Shown: in pieces, positions 16,875 to 23,193 of the stretch
Position numbering within the stretch: the first letter of the stretch is position 1
Layout of the letters: each line of letters opens with the position of its first letter
Assembly: GCA_946055165.1 (NCBI GenBank)
Contig: CAMGFA010000008.1
Coordinates: forward strand, 1-50,419
Length of the DNA: 50,419 nt
Source of the DNA: an uncultured Bacteroidales bacterium
GTDB taxonomy: Bacteria; Bacteroidota; Bacteroidia; Bacteroidales; UBA932
Direction: 5' to 3'
Made by a program: the position numbers and the translations under genes
Notes under the pieces: generated by a model
What the model saw: only the letters and a program-made list of their open reading frames with translations
Database searches by the model: none
What the model was told of the DNA's origin: nothing

Positions 16875-18770
16875 ATGAGTCAAGAGCAGAAGAATACTTA
16901 CACCGAAGACAATATCATTACTCTGGAGGGTTTCAAACACATAAGGATGAGGCCCGGAATGTACATCGGCCGCCTTGGAGACGGCCGCAATCAGGACGAC
17001 GGCATCTATGTCCTTCTCAAGGAAATCATCGACAACTCCATAGACGAGTTTGCAATGGGTTTCGGCAAGCAGATAAACATAGACATAGACGAAAATGGGC
17101 AGGTGTCGGTGCGTGACTTCGGCCGCGGCATTCCGCTCGGCAAGCTGGTTCAGGCAATGAGCGAGCTCAATACTGGCGGCAAGTTCGACGACAAGGCCTT
17201 CAAGAAGTCCGTTGGTCTGAACGGTGTGGGTTCCAAGGCTGTGAATGCCTTGTCCGAGGAATTTTACGTCTGCTCCTATAGAGACGGGCTCTGCCATTGG
17301 GCACGATTCCGCCAGGGAGTGCTTCAGGAAGAGGCGGAAGAGCCTACAAAGGAGAAGAACGGTACCTTTACCTGCTTTTTGCCGGATAAGGAACTTTTCG
17401 GGGAATTTTCCTTCAATCTGGATTTTGTGGAGTCTATGGTCAAGAACTACTCCTACCTCAAGAAGGGCCTCACCATAATGTTCAACGGGGTAAAGTATTT
17501 CTCTGAAAACGGTCTTGCCGACTTGGTGAACGAGAACCTGAGCGAAGCTCCGCTCTATCCGCCAATCCACTTGGAAGGTCCTGATATTGAGGTGGTTCTT
17601 TCTCATGGAAATGCTTATGGCGAGAATCTTTCCTCTTTTGTGAACGGCCAGAATACGCGCGATGGAGGTACTCATCTTGCCGCATACCGCGAGGCGATTG
17701 CCAAGACACTCAAGGATTTCTTCAAGAAGAATTACGAACCTGCAGACTGCCGTCAGGGCATTGTGGGTGCCATCAGCATCCAGATTCAGGAGCCCAAGTT
17801 CGAGAGCCAGACCAAGATCAAGCTCGGCTCCACCTACATGTGGGAGAAGCCGGGGGATGTGGGCCCTACTATCCGCTCCTATATCAACGACTTCGTGTCC
17901 AAGGCTCTGGACGATTATCTCCGCATGCACATGGACATCGTTCCCGTTATTGAGGAGAAGATCAAGGCTTCGCAGAAGGAGCGTGAGGAGATTGCCGGAA
18001 TTCAGAAGAAGACCCGCGACAAAAACCGCAAGGCCAATGTTTACAACAGCAAGCTGCGCGACTGCCGCTATCACTATAACGACAAGATTACAGAGCGTAC
18101 GCCGGAGAAGGTGCAGGAGTTCATAAGAGCATCGTCCATCTTCATAACGGAGGGCGATTCCGCATCGGGAACCATCACGAAGGCTCGAAGCGGCGAGTTT
18201 CAGGCAGTCTTCTCCCTCAGGGGAAAGCCTATCAACTGCTACAAGGAAAGCCACAGGCACGTGGCCGAGAACGAGGAACTCAATCTGCTGATTTCGGCAC
18301 TTGGCGTGGAGGACGATCTGGAGAACCTGCGCTACAACCAGATAATTGTGGCAACGGACTCCGATGACGACGGAATGCACATCCGCATGCTGGTGCTTAC
18401 CTTCTTCATGAAGTACTACCCGGATCTCATCCGCCGCGGACATGTGCACATTCTCCAGACTCCGCTTTTTAGGGTGCGCAACAAGAAGGAGAACTACTAT
18501 TGTTATGACGATGCGCAGAAGAACGCTGCAATAGCAAAACTCAAGGGAAACTGTGAAATCACCCGATTCAAAGGCTTGGGTGAGATTTCGGACCATGAAT
18601 TCAAGGATTTCATAGGGCCGGATATGAGGGTGGACCTTGTGAAACTTGCCGACGAGGAGTCTATTGCGGAGATTCTGGAGTTCTATATGGGTGACAATAC
18701 TCTTGAAAGGCAGAATTTTATCCGGGCCAACCTGCGCTCCGAAGAAGAACTTGAAGATATCAATATATAA
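16875..18770 (+). CDS. parE: DNA topoisomerase IV subunit B (ParE)
   Basis: This 631-residue type IIA topoisomerase B subunit has the GHKL ATPase domain first (EIIDNSIDEF, GRGIPLG, GLNGVGSKAVNALS), then the transducer, then a TOPRIM domain with EGDSASG near residue 425 and DSDDDGMHIR near 495, and the C-terminal GLGE segment. It decatenates chromosomes with ParC, which is not in this window. The length fits ParE; a GyrB would often be longer, but the gyrB/parE call rests on similarity pattern and context. Its TAA overlaps the ATG of the next gene by one base. Confidence 0.88.
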   Translation: MSQEQKNTYTEDNIITLEGFKHIRMRPGMYIGRLGDGRNQDDGIYVLLKEIIDNSIDEFAMGFGKQINIDIDENGQVSVRDFGRGIPLGKLVQAMSELNTGGKFDDKAFKKSVGLNGVGSKAVNALSEEFYVCSYRDGLCHWARFRQGVLQEEAEEPTKEKNGTFTCFLPDKELFGEFSFNLDFVESMVKNYSYLKKGLTIMFNGVKYFSENGLADLVNENLSEAPLYPPIHLEGPDIEVVLSHGNAYGENLSSFVNGQNTRDGGTHLAAYREAIAKTLKDFFKKNYEPADCRQGIVGAISIQIQEPKFESQTKIKLGSTYMWEKPGDVGPTIRSYINDFVSKALDDYLRMHMDIVPVIEEKIKASQKEREEIAGIQKKTRDKNRKANVYNSKLRDCRYHYNDKITERTPEKVQEFIRASSIFITEGDSASGTITKARSGEFQAVFSLRGKPINCYKESHRHVAENEELNLLISALGVEDDLENLRYNQIIVATDSDDDGMHIRMLVLTFFMKYYPDLIRRGHVHILQTPLFRVRNKKENYYCYDDAQKNAAIAKLKGNCEITRFKGLGEISDHEFKDFIGPDMRVDLVKLADEESIAEILEFYMGDNTLERQNFIRANLRSEEELEDINI

Positions 18771-19333
18771 TGAACCCGAAGATACACCGATTCATCCTTT
18801 GCAAGATTCTGGGCTGGCATGTTTCCGAGGATGAGATCATTGCTCCATCGGACCGTAAGGCCATTTTCCTTTTTGCCCCGCATACTTCCATCTGGGATTT
18901 TGTGGTGGGTTATTTCTTTTTCCGTTCTTATGGTGAAAGACTCAAGGTGATGATCAAGAAGGAGGCTTTCAAGGGCCCTCTTGGCTGGCTTCTGCGCAAA
19001 CTGGGTGCTTTCCCTATAGACAGGGCCAATTCCCAGGCCACGATGGTGCACCTTATCCACAGTATCAACGAGAGCGACAAGTTCTATATGGTGATTTGTC
19101 CGGAGGGAACCCGCCGTCCCGTAAAGCGCTGGAAGACAGGATATCATACCATTGCCCGCGAAACCGGCATTCCTGTTTATCTTGCCCACGCCGATTATCG
19201 CAAGAAGGAGGTCGGTTACGGCAAGAAGGTGGAACTTACCGACAATGCGCGTGAAGATACCAACAGGATACAGCAGCTCTACAAGGAAATGGGGCTCACA
19301 GCAAAGCACCCGAAGCAATTTGTTACTGAATAG
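18770..19333 (+). CDS. PlsC-type 1-acylglycerol-3-phosphate acyltransferase
   Basis: This 187-residue protein has the acyltransferase box HTSIWD (His38, Asp43; H-x4-D) and the CPEGTR phosphate-binding motif about 70 residues later, with FPIDR between them. It is shorter than E. coli PlsC (245) and has little N-terminal membrane sequence, which is usual for this Bacteroidota subgroup. The likely reaction is transfer of an acyl chain to lysophosphatidate or a related lysolipid at the membrane. It is coupled to parE (TAATG). Confidence 0.82.
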   Translation: MNPKIHRFILCKILGWHVSEDEIIAPSDRKAIFLFAPHTSIWDFVVGYFFFRSYGERLKVMIKKEAFKGPLGWLLRKLGAFPIDRANSQATMVHLIHSINESDKFYMVICPEGTRRPVKRWKTGYHTIARETGIPVYLAHADYRKKEVGYGKKVELTDNAREDTNRIQQLYKEMGLTAKHPKQFVTE

Positions 19334-19334
19334 C

Positions 19335-19365
19335 TTGGAAATTAATTTTTTTATTCCTACCTTTG
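19335..19365 (+). promoter_or_regulatory. Promoter of rpsF-rpsR-rplI
   Basis: TTG at 19335-19337 and TACCTTTG at 19358-19365 are 20 bp apart. The leader of about 40 nt contains CCC-AAATTTT-GGG (19370-19384 region), a small hairpin. Leaders of rpsF operons in many bacteria bind the S6:S18 complex; I cannot confirm the motif here. Confidence 0.5.
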
Positions 19366-19411
19366 CGCTCCCAAATTTTGGGGCCAATTTATATTTAAAA
19401 TCAATTAAAAA

Positions 19412-19822
19412 ATGATCAAACAGTACGAAACCGTTTTCATTGCAACTCCCGTTTTGTCTGAATCCCAGATGAAGGAAGCGGTTGCCAAGTACATTCAGCT
19501 CATCAAAGACAATGGTGGCGAAGTAGTGTACGAAGAGGATTGGGGGCTCAAGCAGCTCGCGTACCCAATCCAGCACAAGACCTCAGGTTTTTATTACCTG
19601 ATTGAGTTCAAATCGAACCCTGAGTTCATCGCAACTCTCGAGACCCAGTATCACCGTGACGAACGCATCATCCGTTACCTCACCGTAGCTCTTGACAAGA
19701 ATGCTGTTGCTTATGCCGAGCATCGTCGTCAGGTCCGCAACGCAAAGGCCAACGCCCCTAAGGTGGAGGAGCCTGTAGTTGAGGCAGAAGTTGAAGCAGA
19801 AGTAGAAGAAAAGGAGGATTAA
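19412..19822 (+). CDS. rpsF: 30S ribosomal protein bS6
   Basis: This 136-residue protein matches bS6: the N-terminal KQYETVFIATPVLSE strand, GGEVVYEEDWG, and AYPIQHKTSGFYYL. It extends past the ~100-residue core with a tail rich in Glu and Val. bS6 binds 16S rRNA together with bS18 on the platform of the small subunit. It is the first gene of rpsF-rpsR-rplI, ended by a terminator. The acidic C-terminal codons AAG GAG GAT also provide the Shine-Dalgarno site of rpsR. Confidence 0.97.
   Translation: MIKQYETVFIATPVLSESQMKEAVAKYIQLIKDNGGEVVYEEDWGLKQLAYPIQHKTSGFYYLIEFKSNPEFIATLETQYHRDERIIRYLTVALDKNAVAYAEHRRQVRNAKANAPKVEEPVVEAEVEAEVEEKED
19812..19817 (+). promoter_or_regulatory. Strong Shine-Dalgarno site of rpsR
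   Basis: AGGAGG sits 8 nt before the rpsR ATG, inside the last codons of rpsF. Bacteroidota genes rarely use such sites because bS21, bS18 and bS6 cover the anti-SD of the ribosome. Strong SDs before the bS21 and bS18 genes are a known exception, proposed to let these proteins control their own translation. Confidence 0.75.
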
Positions 19823-19825
19823 TTT

Positions 19826-20101
19826 ATGGCAGCAAATGTTGAAAACAGCGAAATCCGCTATCTGAACCCTCCAACCGTAGAGGTTCGCAAGAAGAAGTAC
19901 TGCCGTTTCAAGAAGGCAGGAATCAAATATGTAGATTACAAGGACGCAGAATTCCTCAAGAAGTTCCTCAACGAGCAGGGTAAGATTCTCCCTCGCCGCA
20001 TTACCGGAACCTCCCTCAAGTTCCAGAGGAAAGTTGCCCAGGCTATCAAGAGAGCCCGCACTCTCGCCCTTCTCCCATTTGTAACAGACCTTCTTAAATA
20101 A
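19826..20101 (+). CDS. rpsR: 30S ribosomal protein bS18
   Basis: This 91-residue basic protein carries the bS18 core: [44 protein letters not shown] and [13 protein letters not shown]. It pairs with bS6 on the 30S platform and, in Bacteroidota, helps hide the anti-Shine-Dalgarno sequence. Three bases separate it from rpsF. It is preceded by a full AGGAGG, unusual for this phylum. Confidence 0.97.
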   Translation: MAANVENSEIRYLNPPTVEVRKKKYCRFKKAGIKYVDYKDAEFLKKFLNEQGKILPRRITGTSLKFQRKVAQAIKRARTLALLPFVTDLLK

Positions 20102-20110
20102 TTTGAGAGT

Positions 20111-20551
20111 ATGAAGATAATTTTGAAGAAAGAGGTTATCGGTCTCGGCGAGGCTGGTGACATTGTAAACGTCAAAACAGGATATGCTCTCAATTACCTT
20201 GTTCCTCAGGGATTTGCTACCGTAGGTACTCCATCTGCCATCAAGCAGCACGAGGAGACACTGCGTCAGAGAGCTCACAAGGAAGCAAAACTCGTTGCAG
20301 ATGCTCAGGCTCTTGCAGCCAAGATTTCCGCTGTTGAGGTTAAGCTCACCGCCAAGGTTGGCGAAACCGGCAAACTTTATGGTGGCATCACTTCCGCCCA
20401 GGTTGCTGAGGTTCTTGCTGCAGCTGGCGTGGAAATCGAGAAGCGCAACATCGAGCTTCCTGAAATCAAAGCAGTTGGCGAATACGAGGCTCGCGTTAAA
20501 TGCTACAAGGGCGTTTACGCAGATCTCAAGGTAGAGGTCGTAGCTGAGTAA
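20111..20551 (+). CDS. rplI: 50S ribosomal protein bL9
   Basis: This 146-residue protein has the bL9 N-terminal domain (MKIILKKEVIGLGEAGDIVNVKTGYALNYLVPQG in two adjoining parts), the long connecting helix, and the C-terminal domain with LYGGITSAQVAEVL and KRNIELPE-IK. It binds domain V of 23S rRNA near the L1 stalk. It is the last gene of the operon, 9 bp after rpsR, followed by a terminator. Confidence 0.97.
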   Translation: MKIILKKEVIGLGEAGDIVNVKTGYALNYLVPQGFATVGTPSAIKQHEETLRQRAHKEAKLVADAQALAAKISAVEVKLTAKVGETGKLYGGITSAQVAEVLAAAGVEIEKRNIELPEIKAVGEYEARVKCYKGVYADLKVEVVAE

Positions 20552-20572
20552 CACCGAATTCTGAAACCAATG

Positions 20573-20608
20573 AAAAGAGGTCACCCCCGCGGGTTCGACC
20601 TCTTTTTT
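20573..20608 (+). terminator. Terminator of the rpsF operon
   Basis: AAAAGAGGTC (20573-20582) pairs with GACCTCTTTT (20597-20606) and a T-run follows to 20608. It is a strong intrinsic terminator 21 bp after the rplI stop. Confidence 0.9.
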
Positions 20609-20641
20609 GTTATTTCCATCTGTCAACTCCGCCACCTTCTC

Positions 20642-20902
20642 CTCGCTAAAATGAAGTATTTTCAGTCAAAATAGCGAAAAAAAGCCCTAATTTCGCTAAA
20701 ATGAAGTATTTTCAGTCAAAATAGCGAAAAAAGGCCCTATTTTCGCTAAAATGAAGTATTTTCAGTCCAAATAGCGAAAAAAGGCCCTATTTTCGCTAAA
20801 ACGAAGTATTTTCAGTCAAAATAGCGAAATAAGGCCATGTTTTCGCTAAAACGAAGTATTTTCAGTCAAAATAGCGAAAAAAGGCCATGTTTTCGCTAAA
20901 AT
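20642..20902. repeat. 50-bp tandem repeat array, five copies plus a partial
   Basis: Anchors CGCTAAA occur at 20644, 20694, 20744, 20794, 20844 and 20894, an exact 50-bp period with no length change. Each unit holds a perfect 8-bp inverted repeat, TTTCGCTA and TAGCGAAA, enclosing a smaller one (TGAA-GTATT-TTCA). Copies 1-3 share AAATGAAG and GCCCT; copies 4-5 share AAACGAAG and GCCATG, so the array has two sub-types. The unit is not a multiple of three and there is no open frame through it. Confidence 0.9.
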
Positions 20903-20907
20903 GGCGC

Positions 20908-20934
20908 CGTAGCTAAACCAGTCCCGTAGCTACG
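20908..20934. repeat. Small inverted repeat between array and palindromic element
   Basis: CGTAGCTA (20908-20915) is the reverse complement of TAGCTACG (20927-20934). The nine-base word CCGTAGCTA also occurs twice directly (20907 and 20924). Confidence 0.55.
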
Positions 20935-20935
20935 A

Positions 20936-21157
20936 CTCTGCGAGGCGGCCAGACTCATGGCTTTCAGGCAATGCGCGCCGCGGCTTGTCCTGCGAAGTCG
21001 GTGATGGCCGGGAACTCGCTGCGCTCAAACACCCCGGCCATTGTTTCACCTCCTTCTGGTCCAAGCTGCGCTCGCGGATGGACGCCTTGCGTCCATTGCT
21101 CGCACAGTACCCTTGCGCTGCAAGCCTTCCAGCCACGAGCCTGGCCGCCTCGCAGAG
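20936..21157. repeat. 222-bp GC-rich palindromic element with nested stems
   Basis: The ends are perfect 17-bp inverted repeats: CTCTGCGAGGCGGCCAG (20936-20952) and its complement at 21141-21157. The pairing continues inward with CTCATGGCT / AGCCACGAG, one mismatch. Inside are two more perfect stems: ATGGCCGGG (21004-21012) with CCCGGCCAT (21033-21041), and ATGGACGC-CTT-GCGTCCAT (21078-21096). The whole could fold into a closed multi-branch structure. It has no transposase and no clear target-site duplication. It may be a miniature inverted-repeat element, a repetitive extragenic palindrome, or a structured RNA. Confidence 0.7.
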
Positions 21158-21217
21158 CTGAACTTTGGTGGGACAGAAGCGGCAGTGTCTGCAGCTATAT
21201 TCAACGCATATTAGAAT

Positions 21218-21242
21218 GTGCCCGGTGAAATTCATCGGGCAC
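21218..21242. repeat. 25-bp near-perfect palindrome
   Basis: GTGCCCGGTGAA and TTCATCGGGCAC are complementary over 12 positions with one mismatch (a G-U pair if RNA), around a single central A. It could be an operator or a hairpin; no promoter box is evident next to it. Confidence 0.5.
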
Positions 21243-21445
21243 GGCAAAGTCCATTTTACGTGTGTGAGTGGCACATCCTTGTGCTCAACGGCATCAATTT
21301 GGGCGCCATCGAGCACCTTGCGGATTGTCTTATTGCTGATAATCAGTGTGTTAAGTATTGTAGTTGTGCTCGATGTTTTTCTCGAAGGCAATTCTTCCAA
21401 TTTGCGAGTTGCTTGTGGAGAGGTTTCTTTAATTGATTACTGCAG

Positions 21446-21461
21446 GGCGAAAGTTATTTCC
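21446..21461 (+). repeat. 16-bp dispersed motif, copy B
   Basis: GGCGAAAGTTATTTCC, identical to the minus strand of 60-75. An inverted partial copy, AATAACTTTCGC, lies at 21517-21528, so the two could form a hairpin with GC-rich interior. Confidence 0.6.
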
Positions 21462-21599
21462 GCGCACTGTCGTCGCGCTTGAGCTCTGTGGGTGGCTCCG
21501 CGCGCCGACCGGGCAGAATAACTTTCGCTGCTTTGCAATGAATGCTAGGAGCGCAGGGAATTCTGTGCTGGAAACGGGTAGGTCCAATAGTTATGTGCT

Positions 21600-21615
21600 G
21601 GCGAAAGCTATTTCC
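21600..21615 (+). repeat. 16-bp dispersed motif, copy C, over the thrE-like stop
   Basis: GGCGAAAGCTATTTCC differs from copies A and B by one base. Read on the minus strand it provides the last lysine codon and TAG stop of the ThrE-type gene, as copy A does for the truncated gene at the window edge. Confidence 0.6.
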
Positions 21616-23122
21616 GGTGGAAGATGTTGGAGACGATGATGAGGACGATTACCATCGCGAAGGCGATCTTTACGGAGTCGAAACCGATATGCAGGGCGAG
21701 GGAAATGTCGCCTTGTGCGGCGTAGTATGCACTCCAGAAGACGCCACCACCGGGGATGAGGGGGAATATGCCGCAGATGAGGAAAACCGTGCTTGGGCAG
21801 CGGAGTTTCACCGCTGCAAAACGTGAGCAGAGGGCAACGAGCATCGAACCCAGGGCGGCCGCAAAGAAGGCGCCGGCATGCAATTCTCTGAGTACCAGCA
21901 GATAGATTGCCCAGCCGAGCATTCCCACCAGGGCGCAGGACCAATAGTGCTTGCGGGGCACGCCGAATAGAACAGCAAAAGCCCCGGTGCCAATGAAGGC
22001 TGCGGCCAGCTGGATGGTATAATTGGCTGTGAGACTGTCGGTTACCGTGCCGTGGATGAAGAGGTCCTGGGCCGAGAACTGCTGCACGCTGAGAATGGCA
22101 AGAAAGGAGCCAAGGGCGATGCAGAGGAAAATCATCAAGGCATCGGCCAGTCGAGTAAGACCTGCCAGATAATCCTCGCCCGCCACATCCCGCAGACCGT
22201 TGGTAAAAGCAACACCCGGGATAAGGAGGATGAGAGTGCCCACAATCATATCGGCCAGATGGGCACCGATGCCCATTTTGAAAAGACATACGCAGAACAG
22301 GCTGCCAAGAAAGCCGGCCACTATGCTGTTGCAGGCCTTGGAGAACCAAGGGTTGAGCAGCTTGAGTACCACCAGATTGAGCAGAGTCGCGGCAATGGCC
22401 GATGCAAGAGCGTCGAACAGCGAGCCTCCGAAAATGATGCAGAATGCGCCGCAACCAAGAAAAGCCGCGAGGAGCTGTTCCCAGACGGGCTTCTCAGGCT
22501 GGCTTTTAATGAATTCGAGCCTCTGCCAGGCCTGCTCAAGACTGTGCTTGCCCTCGGCAATCTCGCGGGAGAGCTGGTTGATTTGCACAACTTTGTCCAG
22601 ACGGGCCCCTTTGATGGGAATGAACTCCACCTTGGCGAAAGAGCGGCCGGTGGTGAAGATTCCGTTGCTCAGCACAAAGAACTGCTCGCCGCTTTCGCCA
22701 TAATGGCGGGCGATGCGTTCCATTGTTTCCTCCACACGGGAAATCTCCGCACCGTTCTGGAGCAGTATGCGTCCGGCCTCGGCAGCAAGGGCAAGGCCGC
22801 TGTGGTTCGCTTCGGGGGAAGGTGAATGGCCGATGCGCCCTGCTTCGGCAGTGTTGCGCCCTGCTTCAGCAGCATTGCGTCCGGCCTCGGCAGCAAGGGC
22901 AAGGCCGCTGTGGTTCGCTTCGGGGGAAGGTGATTGGCCGCTGCGCCCCGCTTCGGCAGCGCTGCGCCCTGCTTCGGCAGCGTTGAGTCCCGCTTCGGCA
23001 GCGTTGCGCCCGGCTTCGGCAGCGTTGCGCCCTGCCTCGGCAGCAAGGGCGTCGTCACCGCGCTTGGCTGTTTTCGCTGCGGAGCCTTCGTGAACAGGCT
23101 GGGGATTGATATCTTGAGACAT
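21608..23122 (-). CDS. Threonine/serine exporter (ThrE type) with repeat-expanded N-terminus
   Basis: This 504-residue protein joins the ThrE cytosolic/TM domain (from about residue 113: LAAEAGRILLQNGAEISRVEETM, then FFVLSNGIFTTG, KVEFIPIKGARLDKV) with the TM-rich second half (GVAFTNGLRDVAGEDYLAGL; later PLIPGGGVFWSAYY). About ten TM segments export Thr/Ser across the inner membrane. Residues ~26-118 are an unusual expansion of a seven-residue unit, xAAEAGR, a copy of the start of the real domain. The ATG at 23122 is chosen because a GTG at 23140 lies inside the -7 box TATATTTG (23140-23147, minus). It is divergent from rsgA. Confidence 0.85.
   Translation of the reverse strand: MSQDINPQPVHEGSAAKTAKRGDDALAAEAGRNAAEAGRNAAEAGLNAAEAGRSAAEAGRSGQSPSPEANHSGLALAAEAGRNAAEAGRNTAEAGRIGHSPSPEANHSGLALAAEAGRILLQNGAEISRVEETMERIARHYGESGEQFFVLSNGIFTTGRSFAKVEFIPIKGARLDKVVQINQLSREIAEGKHSLEQAWQRLEFIKSQPEKPVWEQLLAAFLGCGAFCIIFGGSLFDALASAIAATLLNLVVLKLLNPWFSKACNSIVAGFLGSLFCVCLFKMGIGAHLADMIVGTLILLIPGVAFTNGLRDVAGEDYLAGLTRLADALMIFLCIALGSFLAILSVQQFSAQDLFIHGTVTDSLTANYTIQLAAAFIGTGAFAVLFGVPRKHYWSCALVGMLGWAIYLLVLRELHAGAFFAAALGSMLVALCSRFAAVKLRCPSTVFLICGIFPLIPGGGVFWSAYYAAQGDISLALHIGFDSVKIAFAMVIVLIIVSNIFHRK
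22769..23047 (-). repeat. In-frame repeat expansion inside the ThrE-type gene
   Basis: Repeats of 21 bp (encoding NAAEAGR and variants, at least seven copies) lie inside a larger 108-bp (36-codon) duplication whose units begin near 22769 and 22877. Lengths are multiples of three, so the frame is kept. The unit derives from the first helix of the native domain. Confidence 0.85.
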
Positions 23123-23139
23123 AGGCTTCAATTTGCGCA

Positions 23140-23187
23140 CAAATATAAAAAACTTGTGGCAAAGAAACGCTTTATTTCTTAACTTTG
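23140..23187. promoter_or_regulatory. Divergent promoters of thrE-like gene and rsgA
   Basis: TATATTTG on the minus strand (23140-23147) and TAACTTTG on the plus strand (23180-23187) are clear -7 boxes. The plus box ends 6 bp before the rsgA ATG, so the rsgA mRNA would be leaderless or nearly so. -33 elements are weak; TTG at 23154-23156 is a candidate for rsgA. Confidence 0.5.
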
Positions 23188-23193
23188 TAAGCT

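Larger units (their letters stand above)
21158..21607. other. Gene-free stretch with palindromes and motif copies
   Basis: No gene is convincing here. A minus-strand frame is open from about 21400 down to 21158 and on through the palindromic element, but I recognise no family in it and codon use is poor; it may be a decayed gene. Visible structure: a 25-bp near-perfect palindrome (21218-21242), a 12-bp inverted repeat GCGAAAGTTATT (21447-21458) with AATAACTTTCGC (21517-21528), and copies of the 16-bp motif at 21446 and 21600. Confidence 0.5.

Noticed and set aside
20642..20902. CRISPR array
   Set aside because: Units are strictly tandem with a constant 50-bp period and no variable spacers; no cas genes are present.
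20930..21400. Minus-strand open frame, possibly a transposase remnant (several Cys and His residues)
   Set aside because: It runs through the palindromic element, matches no family I can recognise, and has no partner terminal repeats or target duplication of an IS.
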